Assembly: GCA_964630305.1 (NCBI GenBank)
Contig: CAZVTR010000004.1
Location: 1-64,000 of the forward strand
Direction: 5' to 3'
DNA: 64,000 nt
Origin: JAKPPT01 sp964630305
Lineage (GTDB): Bacteria > Spirochaetota > Spirochaetia > Treponematales > UBA12059
Part shown: piece by piece, positions 16,210-24,312 of the stretch
How positions within the stretch are numbered: position 1 is the stretch's first letter
How the letters are laid out: every line of letters begins with the position of its first letter
Made by a program: the position numbers and the translations under genes
The notes under the pieces: generated by a model
Told to the model about the DNA's origin: nothing
What the model saw: only the letters and a program-made list of their open reading frames with translations
Databases searched by the model: none

Positions 16210-17342
16210 TGGCGTGCTCCTTGTACAATAGCATTATAAATTTCATCTGGCTTAAAAAGCTCACCATTAAGTTTATGAATTCCTGTTACTGTTTTATCAC
16301 AACCAACAATGCGTTCAATTTCATAGATAAGCTGGCCAGCATTCATTTCTGGTACAATTACTGTTTTAGTTTTTTCTGAAATTGTTTTGAGCGGTTCAAC
16401 GGGGAACGGCCAGATTGTCTTTGGACGGAATAATCCGGCTTTAATACCCTGCGAACGAGCTTTTCGGACAGCTGAGAGCGATGACATTGCACTAGAACCA
16501 AAAGAGACAACGAGAATTTCACAATCATCTGTTGATTCTGTAAAATAGTCACGTAATTCTGGTTCTGCAATTTCTATTTTCTTTATAAGCCGTTCAAGCT
16601 GTGCTCCAGCAATATCACCCTTATTGGTAGGAAATCCAGTAACATCATGAGATAAACCGGTCACATGATATCGGTATCCTGTACCGAAATCTGCCATAGC
16701 AGGAACTAAGGTTTCTGCATCTCCTTCAAACGGCTTATAATCATTTTTTGTTTTCGGACGCTTTCTGTTTTCTATTTTTAACGTAGATATATCAGGTAAC
16801 ACTACTTTTTCGCGCATGTGTCCGATAACTTCATCGGTTAAAACAATTACCGGCACACGATATTTTTCTGCAATATTGAAAGCTCTAATTGTTAAATCGA
16901 AGCATTCGCGAACATTGCCGGGTGCTAAAACAACGATGGGGTGATCACCATGCGTTCCCCATCGAGCCTGCATCACATCACCCTGAGCAGGAGATGTTGG
17001 CATACCAGTTGAAGGACCGACTCGCTGAACATTAATAATTACTACAGGAATTTCAGCGATTGCAGCATAGCCAATATTTTCTTGCATGAGCGAAAAACCT
17101 GGACCGCTCGTTGCGGTCATAGCTTTGCATCCAGCCAAAGATGCTCCAATAATTGCAGCCATAGAAGCAATTTCATCTTCCATTTGGATAAATTTACCGC
17201 CAATTTTTGGAAGTTCTTCTGCACAGAGTTCTGCTATTTCGGTTGAGGGTGTGATGGGATAACCAGCATAAAAACTTAAACCTGCAGTCAGTGCACCTAT
17301 TGTGCAGGCTTCATTTCCCTGCATTAGTTTTGTTGTATTCAT
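16206..17342 (-). CDS. korA: 2-oxoacid:ferredoxin oxidoreductase alpha subunit (KorA)
   Basis: A 378-residue alpha subunit. GNEACTIGALTAGLSFYAGYPITPSTEIAE starts the pyrimidine-like domain; MEDEIASMAAIIGASLAG and TSGPGFSLMQENIGYA follow, with QRVGPSTGMPTSPAQGD typical of 2-oxoglutarate (not pyruvate) enzymes. The C-terminal part forms the domain II/III fold. Start 17342 has GGAGG seven bases before; an earlier in-frame ATG adds only eight poorly conserved residues. Partner genes overlap it on both sides. Confidence 0.92.
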   Translation of the reverse strand: MNTTKLMQGNEACTIGALTAGLSFYAGYPITPSTEIAELCAEELPKIGGKFIQMEDEIASMAAIIGASLAGCKAMTATSGPGFSLMQENIGYAAIAEIPVVIINVQRVGPSTGMPTSPAQGDVMQARWGTHGDHPIVVLAPGNVRECFDLTIRAFNIAEKYRVPVIVLTDEVIGHMREKVVLPDISTLKIENRKRPKTKNDYKPFEGDAETLVPAMADFGTGYRYHVTGLSHDVTGFPTNKGDIAGAQLERLIKKIEIAEPELRDYFTESTDDCEILVVSFGSSAMSSLSAVRKARSQGIKAGLFRPKTIWPFPVEPLKTISEKTKTVIVPEMNAGQLIYEIERIVGCDKTVTGIHKLNGELFKPDEIYNAIVQGARQ

Positions 17343-17611
17343 TGATGAGCCTCCGGAGGTAGACAATAGTCAACTTGGTTTGCATCAGTAACTTTCTTAA
17401 TTGTGGCATCGATTTCTTCTACATCGATTACAAAATCCGGACAGCGAAGTTCGCAGAGTTTGCATCCAATACAATCTTCCGGGCGTGCCGCAAAAACTTT
17501 GCCATTTTTAAGTTCAAGCACTTTCTTAGGACAAAAGGCCACACAGATGTTACAGCCTTTGCACCACGTATCCCGTATTGTATGTTTGAATTGCTTTTTC
17601 TGGGATTCCAT
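17339..17611 (-). CDS. korD: Ferredoxin-type delta subunit of the 2-oxoacid oxidoreductase (KorD)
   Basis: A 90-residue two-cluster ferredoxin domain: C17, C20, C23, C27 and C47, C50, C53, C57, each followed by Pro as in bacterial 2[4Fe-4S] ferredoxins. It is the electron outlet of the KorABC enzyme. The ATG at 17611 follows AAGGGG; an upstream ATG at 17683 lies within the promoter and is rejected. First gene of the kor operon. Confidence 0.92.
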   Translation of the reverse strand: MESQKKQFKHTIRDTWCKGCNICVAFCPKKVLELKNGKVFAARPEDCIGCKLCELRCPDFVIDVEEIDATIKKVTDANQVDYCLPPEAHQ

Positions 17612-17634
17612 ACTTAACCCCTTTATTAAGTTAT

Positions 17635-17656
17635 AGGAAACAGATGAACGTTTCCT
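17635..17656. promoter_or_regulatory. Inverted repeat in the kor leader
   Basis: A perfect seven-base inverted repeat, AGGAAAC / GTTTCCT, with an eight-base centre. It sits about ten bases downstream of the -10 box of the kor promoter, thus at the transcript start or just inside the leader. Partial symmetry (TTATA...TTATAA) extends outward. It could be a repressor site or a 5' hairpin. Confidence 0.4.
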
Positions 17657-17665
17657 GTTATAAGT

Positions 17666-17694
17666 AGCATAATCTCTATGCAAAGATTTGTCAA
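17666..17694 (-). promoter_or_regulatory. Sigma-70 promoter of the kor operon
   Basis: Minus strand TTGACA (17689-17694), 17-base spacer, TATGCT (17666-17671). Perfect -35 box and ideal spacing. The start of transcription should be near 17659, giving a ~48-base leader to korD. Confidence 0.7.
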
Positions 17695-17774
17695 AGCAGA
17701 TTGTGTTTTATTATTCAAAATATTTAGTTTATTATTCAATATATTTCAATAAATAAAATAAACGATAGAGGTTA

Positions 17775-17804
17775 CTGGCAATAATTTTAGAAAAGCGATA
17801 TACT
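17775..17804 (+). promoter_or_regulatory. Candidate promoter of the 5S/OadA-type gene
   Basis: CTGGCA (17775-17780), 18-base spacer, TATACT (17799-17804) on the plus strand, 55 bases before the ATG. The -10 box is good and the -35 box weak. Confidence 0.4.
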
Positions 17805-17858
17805 GTAAACCGAAAAATTACAACAGTGTACAGACTAGAACAATGCACGGAGCTAAAT

Positions 17859-19511
17859 ATGAAACGAATACTTAAAATTCGAGATGTCACATTGCGTGAT
17901 GGTCAGCAATCACAATTTGCAACGCGTATGAATAAGAATCAAGTTGAACAACTTTTGCCGTTATATAAAGAAGCAAATTTTTACGCACTCGAAGTTTGGG
18001 GAGGTGCAGTCCCTGATTCAATTATGAGATATTTAGGAGAAAATCCATGGCAACGCCTTGAAATGATTCGTGATGGTATTCAAAAAAAATCTAAGCTTAC
18101 TGCCTTATCCCGGGGACGCAATTTATTTGGCTATACACCTTATCCTGATACAGTTATTGAAGGTTTTATCAAGCATGCAATTGAAAGCGGCATTGATATC
18201 ATGCGTATTTTTGATGCGCTCAACGATATCGAAAACATGCGTTCTTCAATCGATTATGTTAAAAAATACGGAGGAATAGCTGACTGTGCAGTCTGCTATA
18301 CTGTCGACCCGCATTTTTCTTTATCAAGCCGATTTCATGCATTCTTAAAAGGCAAAAAGTTACCTCCAAAATTATTTACCATTAAATATTTCGTTGAAAA
18401 AGCAAAAGCATTGGAAAAGGCTGGTGCTGATCTTATAACGATAAAAGACATGGCGGGTCTCATTGATCCTGCAACAAGCGATAAGCTTATACAAGCATTA
18501 AAAAATGAAATTGGTGTTCCAGTTAATCTGCATACTCACTGTACACCAGGATTTGGCACTGCTAGTTTATTAATGGCTATTATCAACAATGTAGATATCG
18601 TTGATACAGCGGTACTCAATTTTTCCGGAGGACCCGCTGCACCCGGTTATGAAATCATTCAACTATTTGCTGATTTATTAGATATCGATACAGGAGTAAA
18701 TAAAACTGCAGTAGCACAGATTAACACAAAATTGCGGGTAATACGAAAAGAACTCGAAAAATTTGATGAATATAAACTGCTCCCTCCAGATATTGATATA
18801 GCTACCTTTAAACCAGATGCGGAACTATCTGCTCTATTCCATGCTGCACTCGAAGCTGCTCAAAAGCACAAAACACAAAAAGTGCTCGAGTACTGCCAAA
18901 AAATTGAAATAGCATTTAATTATCCCGAACCTAATAAAGTTGTACAAAAAGCACAAATACCAGGCGGAATGTATACTAATATGCTTGCACAGCTTAAGGA
19001 TCTCAAACTTGAAAAACATACACGCGAAGTTCTTGAAATGGTTCCGCAGGTGCGTTTAGATTCTGGTATTCCTCCTCTTGTGACGCCAACGAGTCAGATT
19101 GTTGGTGTTCAAGCAGTAAATTGTGTTGTTGATAAAACACAGGGAAAACCAATGTATTCAAATGTTTCTAAAAATTTCCTCGAGCTTGTAAAAGGTTCTT
19201 ATGGTACGACCCCATGGCCAATAGATCCAGAGTTTAGGGAAAAAATTGCTGGAACGCGAGAACCTATTCCTTATGATGTTTCTAAGTATAAACCCCAACC
19301 AAATCCTATTTTACCGGAATATGGAAACGTACAGCTTGCGCTTAATGAAAAAGAACAATTGCTGTTAGAGCTTTTCCCTCAGGTTGCGGATAAATTCCTA
19401 CGCGAAACACGTAAAAAAGAATACGAAGAACAGCTTAAGAATGTTCCTGAAAAACCCGAACTGTATCCAATAGAATTTTGGGAATATCTTTTAGAACATA
19501 TGGAAGCATAA
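17859..19511 (+). CDS. Carboxyltransferase subunit of OadA / PycB / transcarboxylase 5S type
   Basis: A 550-residue protein with the HMGL-like barrel and the carboxylase C-terminal conserved domain, lacking the attached biotin domain. VTLRDGQQSQFATRM (cf. LRDAHQSL.ATRM), RIFDALND, TIKDMAGL with the carbamylated/metal Lys, and HTHCTPG with the metal-binding His pair are visible. It transfers a carboxyl group between oxaloacetate/pyruvate and carboxybiotin. With MmdA (12S) and a separate BCCP (1.3S) nearby it could complete a transcarboxylase, or with mmdB form an oxaloacetate decarboxylase. ATG 17859 follows GGAG about nine bases upstream. Divergent from kor, ending in a hairpin terminator. 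Confidence 0.88.
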   Translation: MKRILKIRDVTLRDGQQSQFATRMNKNQVEQLLPLYKEANFYALEVWGGAVPDSIMRYLGENPWQRLEMIRDGIQKKSKLTALSRGRNLFGYTPYPDTVIEGFIKHAIESGIDIMRIFDALNDIENMRSSIDYVKKYGGIADCAVCYTVDPHFSLSSRFHAFLKGKKLPPKLFTIKYFVEKAKALEKAGADLITIKDMAGLIDPATSDKLIQALKNEIGVPVNLHTHCTPGFGTASLLMAIINNVDIVDTAVLNFSGGPAAPGYEIIQLFADLLDIDTGVNKTAVAQINTKLRVIRKELEKFDEYKLLPPDIDIATFKPDAELSALFHAALEAAQKHKTQKVLEYCQKIEIAFNYPEPNKVVQKAQIPGGMYTNMLAQLKDLKLEKHTREVLEMVPQVRLDSGIPPLVTPTSQIVGVQAVNCVVDKTQGKPMYSNVSKNFLELVKGSYGTTPWPIDPEFREKIAGTREPIPYDVSKYKPQPNPILPEYGNVQLALNEKEQLLLELFPQVADKFLRETRKKEYEEQLKNVPEKPELYPIEFWEYLLEHMEA

Positions 19512-19527
19512 CGGAAAGATTCTTATA

Positions 19528-19592
19528 AAGAGCATGAAAACCGTTTTATTTGGTATTGGTTTCTTCATGCTCTTGTGATATTTTTTGTTTTT
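19528..19592 (+). terminator. Terminator of the 5S/OadA-type gene, overlapping the FemAB 3' end
   Basis: Eleven-base perfect stem AAGAGCATGAA (19528-19538) / TTCATGCTCTT (19564-19574), followed by a T-rich run (19580-19592). An inner AACC/GGTT can extend it. The right arm is inside the last codons of the convergent FemAB gene. Confidence 0.7.
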
Positions 19593-20631
19593 GGTGTAAG
19601 ATTTTCGTTATTTTCTTTTTACATGATTTATACCACCATAATCGCAGGCGTTCAGCTACAGTAAACAAATGGTACAGTAGTGTATGCACCGGAAAATCTA
19701 TGCATCCAATGTAATGTCGTATTTCCCCGCCAAAACCTGTCTTGAATCGAAAGAGACCGGCCATTGGATGGTCTGGATTATCATCGGGAGGAATGCCATA
19801 GAGATCGTACCACTGACAACCATGCTGCTTTGCATCTTGCATAGCAGACCATTGCAATAAATATGGAGCCATTAGGTTTCGGTGTTCATTACTTGAAGCT
19901 CCATACAAATACGTTGCGCGATTTTGAAAATATACGGTAATAATTGCAGCAATCGGTTTTTCTTGAAACCATGCAGTCCATAACTTTGCCAGCGGCTGTG
20001 CTTCTTTTTGTGTTAAAGTGTTTTGAAATACCGATTGATAGTATTCTTTCTGATGAATAGCAATTGCATCTCGCTTTGCAGTTTCTTGATAAAGGTTCCA
20101 AAAAACTTCAAAATCTTTGCCAGAGCTTTCTTTTACTATGACTTGCTTTTTTGATGCTAGTTTTATGTTATAGCGCCATTTAGGTTTCATTGCTTGTAAT
20201 AGTTCTTCTTCGGATTGTGCAAGATTAAGCATTACTGTATCGGGGGGCTGTACATTCTGTCCTTTATATCCTTGGTGTGTTTGAACTATTGTAGTAAGCA
20301 TATGCATTTCATCGCGAGTTAGTAAATGATTTGAAAAAACAGCAGTATCAATTCGTATACACAGACAATTTTTAGGCAGTAAATGTTTTATTGCTCGGAC
20401 AAAATTAGCAAGCTTAGAAAAATATTCATCTACATTGTGAGCATGAACAATTGGATATGGTACATATGCAAGTGAAAAGCTTCGAGCAAACTTTCGCACA
20501 TACACTAAAGTCTCATTACTCTCAAAAGTACACGGAATAATCTCCCACCCAAATTTTTGTTTGATTTGTGCCCACCACCAGCTTTGATGAAAAGACACAA
20601 CAGTATCATCAATAGAAAGAAAATCCAGCAC
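19546..20631 (-). CDS. FemAB/FemX-type aminoacyltransferase
   Basis: A 361-residue protein with two GNAT-like halves. Visible FemABX features are the N-terminal FHQSWWWAQIKQKFGW, the central KPKWRYNIKLASKK (cf. the K.R.NI..A.K motif), LYGASSNEHRNLMAPYLLQWSAMQDAK and YDLYGIPPDDNP, the most characteristic FemX sequence. Such enzymes add amino acids from tRNA to the peptidoglycan stem peptide. The start is GTG at 20631 with AAGGAA eight bases upstream. A basic C-terminal tail (RLRLWWYKSCKKKITK) may touch the membrane. It stands alone, after metG on the same strand. Confidence 0.85.
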   Translation of the reverse strand: MLDFLSIDDTVVSFHQSWWWAQIKQKFGWEIIPCTFESNETLVYVRKFARSFSLAYVPYPIVHAHNVDEYFSKLANFVRAIKHLLPKNCLCIRIDTAVFSNHLLTRDEMHMLTTIVQTHQGYKGQNVQPPDTVMLNLAQSEEELLQAMKPKWRYNIKLASKKQVIVKESSGKDFEVFWNLYQETAKRDAIAIHQKEYYQSVFQNTLTQKEAQPLAKLWTAWFQEKPIAAIITVYFQNRATYLYGASSNEHRNLMAPYLLQWSAMQDAKQHGCQWYDLYGIPPDDNPDHPMAGLFRFKTGFGGEIRHYIGCIDFPVHTLLYHLFTVAERLRLWWYKSCKKKITKILHQKQKISQEHEETNTK

Positions 20632-20669
20632 TACAGTGTTCCTTACTCATGATGTCGTTACAAATAGTG

Positions 20670-22883
20670 TTAACCCACAGAACCTTTAGCTATGCTGCTA
20701 GTTTTAATTGGCGTACCTGATTCATCAACAATCGGTGTATTATCAACCATTACAACATGATCTTCTACTACAATTGGTACCGCAAAGAACGTGTCAATTG
20801 AAATTTCAGTAAGCGCACTGCTTGCCTGAGCACCCTGAAGCGTTATTTTTGTTCCAGGAGTACACTGTGGCGCTTCAAGAACTTCTACAGTTTCTTTTCC
20901 GTCAGCATCTTTTGCAGAAGCTGCTAACAACATGCCTTTGCTCTCAATGCCTCGAAGTTTAGCAGGCATAAGATTATTTACTATAATAATGTGCTTTCCT
21001 AATAGCTCTTCTTCTTTATAGTATGGAACCAATCCGGAAACAATTGTACGCGGTGTTCCGCTTCCGTCATCAAGTGTTTCGATATACAATTTATCAGCTT
21101 TAGGGTGTTTCTCAATAGCGATGATTTTTGCAACCCTAAGATCGACGGTTTCAGCAAACTTTTGACTGAGCGATACAGGTTGTTGCTGCTTATTCTGATC
21201 TGCCTGTCGTTCTGCTTGACTTCCTGAATATTTTTCTTTGAGGGCCATGACAAAATCTGATTCAAGTTTCTGAAAGAGAATCCCTGGATTTGAAACTGTA
21301 TCAATACCAGAGAGCTGTCCTATATTCTTCCATGTCAATCTGTTTTCTCCGGTAAATGATGCACCTAAAAATCTTGCAAGTGTTTCCATGGCTTTAGGCA
21401 TATAGGGATACAAAATAATTGCAAGATCTCTGAGTACATATGTTAAATCAAACAGTAAGCTCTGGGCAATTTCCGGTTTTTCAGTTCGTGCTTTCCATGG
21501 TTCAGTAGCTTGGAAACGTTTATTAGCAATGTCAGCAATTATAAATGCATCACGGAAAGCATCACGAAGCTCGGCTTTATCTAGTTTTTCTTTAATACCC
21601 TCTTCTAATTTTTTAATTTCATCCCAAAATGCAGTATCGGGTGTGCTCAGAGGCAGTTTTCCGTTATAAAATTTTGCAATAAAAGTAAGCGTTCTATTAA
21701 TAAGATTACCTAAATTGCCAATGAGCTCTCCATTAACTTTTTCCAAAAAATCAGCCCATGTAAAAGTAAAATCACTTTTTTCCGGACGATTATAAAAAAT
21801 ATAGAACCGCCAGATATCTGCAGGTATGCCTGTATCAATAGCATCAGTTCCAAATACGCCTATTCCTTTACTCTTTGAAAATTTCCCAGCTTCGTAATTA
21901 AGGTATTCTGTGCTGGACATATGGTACAGCATAGTCCAATTTTGTCCGCTTCCAAGCAGTGTGCTGGGGAAAATAACAGTATGAAAAGGAATATTGTCTT
22001 TGCCTATAAACTGAAATAATTCAACTTGTTCTGGATTTTGCCACCATGTTTTATAATCAAACCCTTTTTCTTTTGCAAGAGCGGCAGTTATGCTAATGTA
22101 ACCTATCGGCGCATCAAACCACACATAAAATACTTTATTTTCATATCCCGGTTTTGGGACAGGAATACCCCATTTAAGATCTCGTGTAATAGCTCGCGGT
22201 TTTAATCCATCACGTATCCATGCCTGTGTCATCTGTATTGCATTATTTGCCCAGAATCCGTCTGTGCTGGCTTTTTTCATCCATGCTTCTAGTTTGGGAC
22301 GAATTGCTGGCAGATCAATGTATAAATGTTTAGTTGCTTTTATTCGAGGAGTGCTGCCGCATGTGGAGCATCGAGGTTCTTTTAGATCTGTTGGGTCCAA
22401 TAATTTGCCACAATTTTCACACTGATCACCGCGGGCATCTTGATAGCCACAATGCGGACAGATACCGCGAACATAGCGATCGGCTAAAAATCTGCTGCAT
22501 GATTCGCAAAACAGTTGTTCTATTTCTTGTTCAGTAATATATCCGTTTTTATCGAGTGCAGTAAAAATTTCCTGCACAATAGCAGTTTGTTCGGGGCTCG
22601 AGGTTCTCCCAAATTTATCAAAGTCAATTTCAAACCACTCATATACTTGTTTATGAATGACGTGAAATTTTGCACAGAGTTCAGCAGGACTTATGCCTTC
22701 TTCCTGAGCCTTTGTCTCAGTTGCAGTACCATATTCATCAGTACCGCAAATATACAGAGTTTCATATCCCAGTAACCTGCATGCTCGTGCAAACACATCT
22801 GCAGATAGTACCTGAATGAGGTTGCCGAGATGAGGAACATTATTCACATAGGGCAAAGCACTTGTTATTAATCGACGTTTCAT
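20670..22883 (-). CDS. metG: Methionyl-tRNA synthetase
   Basis: A 737-residue class I synthetase. HIGH is HLGN (18-21), KMSKS is KFSKS; four CxxC pairs between about residues 125 and 175 form the zinc knuckles of the MetRS1 type. The anticodon-binding domain follows, then a C-terminal EMAP/Trbp111-like tRNA-binding domain (KFAETVDLRVAKI...KLRGIESKGMLLAAS). Compared with known enzymes the final ~70 residues (TEISIDTFFAVPIVVEDHVV...) run past the usual tRNA-binding fold. No ribosome site precedes the ATG, and a near-consensus promoter ends seven bases before it. Confidence 0.97.
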   Translation of the reverse strand: MKRRLITSALPYVNNVPHLGNLIQVLSADVFARACRLLGYETLYICGTDEYGTATETKAQEEGISPAELCAKFHVIHKQVYEWFEIDFDKFGRTSSPEQTAIVQEIFTALDKNGYITEQEIEQLFCESCSRFLADRYVRGICPHCGYQDARGDQCENCGKLLDPTDLKEPRCSTCGSTPRIKATKHLYIDLPAIRPKLEAWMKKASTDGFWANNAIQMTQAWIRDGLKPRAITRDLKWGIPVPKPGYENKVFYVWFDAPIGYISITAALAKEKGFDYKTWWQNPEQVELFQFIGKDNIPFHTVIFPSTLLGSGQNWTMLYHMSSTEYLNYEAGKFSKSKGIGVFGTDAIDTGIPADIWRFYIFYNRPEKSDFTFTWADFLEKVNGELIGNLGNLINRTLTFIAKFYNGKLPLSTPDTAFWDEIKKLEEGIKEKLDKAELRDAFRDAFIIADIANKRFQATEPWKARTEKPEIAQSLLFDLTYVLRDLAIILYPYMPKAMETLARFLGASFTGENRLTWKNIGQLSGIDTVSNPGILFQKLESDFVMALKEKYSGSQAERQADQNKQQQPVSLSQKFAETVDLRVAKIIAIEKHPKADKLYIETLDDGSGTPRTIVSGLVPYYKEEELLGKHIIIVNNLMPAKLRGIESKGMLLAASAKDADGKETVEVLEAPQCTPGTKITLQGAQASSALTEISIDTFFAVPIVVEDHVVMVDNTPIVDESGTPIKTSSIAKGSVG

Positions 22884-22890
22884 AGGAAGA

Positions 22891-22920
22891 ATAATAAGTT
22901 GAGATAGAGAGTCCTGTCAA
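22891..22920 (-). promoter_or_regulatory. metG promoter abutting the start codon
   Basis: Minus strand TTGACA (22915-22920), 18-base spacer, TATTAT (22891-22896), then seven bases to the metG ATG (22883). Transcription would begin at or next to the A of the ATG, so the mRNA is predicted leaderless. No T-box or other leader RNA can fit. Confidence 0.65.
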
Positions 22921-22941
22921 GGCAACGGAGCATAATGCGCA

Positions 22942-22989
22942 TTGCATTTTCGACTTTATACATAGTATAATTAAACCACAATACTATGT
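22942..22989 (+). promoter_or_regulatory. Promoter with inverted repeat spanning the -10 box and start codon
   Basis: TTGCAT (22942-22947), 18-base spacer, TATAAT (22966-22971). A perfect nine-base inverted repeat ACATAGTAT (22960-22968) / ATACTATGT (22981-22989) has a 12-base centre; its left arm overlaps the -10 box and its right arm contains the ATG. As the left arm is upstream of the expected transcript start, a DNA operator is likelier than an RNA hairpin. Confidence 0.5.
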
Positions 22990-23585
22990 TTTTTACAGAA
23001 CCCTGTATTCTTGAAGGATGCAAAGAGCCTTCACTGAGCTATAGCAAATATTGTGCTCATCATGATCCCAATATTGAAATGACGCAAAAATTAATCATTG
23101 ATTATATTTTGGAAAATTCTATTATCAAAGATATAAATGGCGCTAATTTGCGTTATAATGGCTGTGACTTTTCACAGAAGCAATTTTATGGCTGTAATTT
23201 TCAAAAATCATTATGGAAAAATACATGTTTCACACATTCGCTCATGCGATTGTGTTTTTTTGATTTTTCTCTTCTTGATTCCTGTGATTTTTCGAAAACA
23301 AATATCCAATTCTCTTCGTTTGGCGGATCATCAATAGTTAATTCTTCATTTGAAGAATCAGAATTGATTCATGATAACTTTAATGGAATTAAAACTAAAG
23401 GCTGCACTTTTAATCATTCTAGTTTTTATAATTCTCATTTTGTTTTTTCTGAATTTTCTAATACTGATTTTATAGACTGCAATCTTAAACGCACATTTCT
23501 CATTGAAATAAAAGAAGAGAATGTCAATTGGAAGTTTTCCAATGTTCATGAAGCTTATACAGAAATTGAGCATTTTAGGTTATGA
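22986..23585 (+). CDS. Pentapeptide-repeat protein with an N-terminal Cys/His knuckle
   Basis: A 199-residue protein. Residues 1-30 contain C7, C12, C23 and H25/H26 in a pattern (C-x4-C-x10-C-x-H-H) resembling a small zinc-binding knuckle. From about residue 50 on, five-residue periods A/C-x-F-x-x occur (CDFSQ, CNFQK, CFFDF, CDFSK, SSFEE, CTFNH, SSFYN, SEFSN, TDFID, CNLKR), forming a right-handed quadrilateral beta helix. Function is unknown; such helices in other proteins mimic DNA or act as scaffolds. Its stop overlaps the next gene (ATGA). The promoter is almost adjacent to the ATG and no ribosome site is visible. Confidence 0.8.
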   Translation: MFFTEPCILEGCKEPSLSYSKYCAHHDPNIEMTQKLIIDYILENSIIKDINGANLRYNGCDFSQKQFYGCNFQKSLWKNTCFTHSLMRLCFFDFSLLDSCDFSKTNIQFSSFGGSSIVNSSFEESELIHDNFNGIKTKGCTFNHSSFYNSHFVFSEFSNTDFIDCNLKRTFLIEIKEENVNWKFSNVHEAYTEIEHFRL

Positions 23586-24190
23586 AACTCTACTTTCACT
23601 ATTCATTATACGGATTTTCAAATGTCTATCTATTAGCAAATGATGAAACAAAAGAAGCAATTATTGTAGATCCAGCAGAATTTGATACTAACCTGCTCAG
23701 TTTTATTGAAAAATATAACTACTCTATTACAGGCGTTTTAATAACTCATAATCATAAACATCATATTCAAGGTTTAAAAACACTTATAAAAATATATCCA
23801 GCGAAAATTTATGCTAGCTCATTAATTGATGAATCTATTCAATCCATCCAAGTAAATGATAATGATGAGTTTTATCTATGCGGTTTTAATATTAAAGCCT
23901 TTTCGGTACCAGGCCATTCGCCAGATTCTCTTGTATATTTTACAAACAACTTGTTATTTACAGGTGATACCATACAAGCAGGATTTATAGGTTCAACACT
24001 GAGCCAATATAGTTTAACACTTTTAAAAGAGAATATTTCTGAAAAAATTCTCAATCAAAATGATTCATGTATCATACTGCCAGGTCATGGACCACCAACG
24101 ACTATAGGGGTTGAAAAGCTTTATAATCTTGGTTTTCGAAAAAAAACACCAAAACCAAGTTCTGGTAAATATGATCTTTTTATAGATTGA
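23582..24190 (+). CDS. Metallo-beta-lactamase fold hydrolase (glyoxalase II-like)
   Basis: A 202-residue MBL protein resembling the short glyoxalase II-like hydrolases (YcbL type). Metal-site landmarks: H56-N-H58-K-H60-H61 in place of the canonical HxHxDH, VPGHSPDS, FTGDT and LPGHGPPT. The Asp that binds the second metal and activates water is replaced by His60; other ligands are in place. Substrate unknown; a thioester or mononuclear site is possible. Co-transcribed with the pentapeptide-repeat gene through an ATGA overlap. Confidence 0.8.
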   Translation: MKLYFHYSLYGFSNVYLLANDETKEAIIVDPAEFDTNLLSFIEKYNYSITGVLITHNHKHHIQGLKTLIKIYPAKIYASSLIDESIQSIQVNDNDEFYLCGFNIKAFSVPGHSPDSLVYFTNNLLFTGDTIQAGFIGSTLSQYSLTLLKENISEKILNQNDSCIILPGHGPPTTIGVEKLYNLGFRKKTPKPSSGKYDLFID

Positions 24191-24216
24191 ACACTTTTAA
24201 ATTAGTAAGATTTAAT

Positions 24217-24245
24217 TTGACTTTTTTATTTTCATGTAGTAAAAA
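24217..24245 (+). promoter_or_regulatory. Candidate promoter of the DUF2147 gene
   Basis: TTGACT (24217-24222), 17-base spacer, TAAAAA (24240-24245). The start of transcription would be near 24252, leaving a ~60-base leader that ends in a strong AGGGGGAAG ribosome site. Confidence 0.4.
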
Positions 24246-24312
24246 TAGATGTAAATAGGAATCGTCGATTCTCTTTAGTACTACTTTTTCGCTATAGTAA
24301 GGGGGAAGATTT

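Noticed and set aside
22884..22985. T-box leader for metG
   Set aside because: The promoter ends seven bases before the ATG, and no T-box sequence is found.
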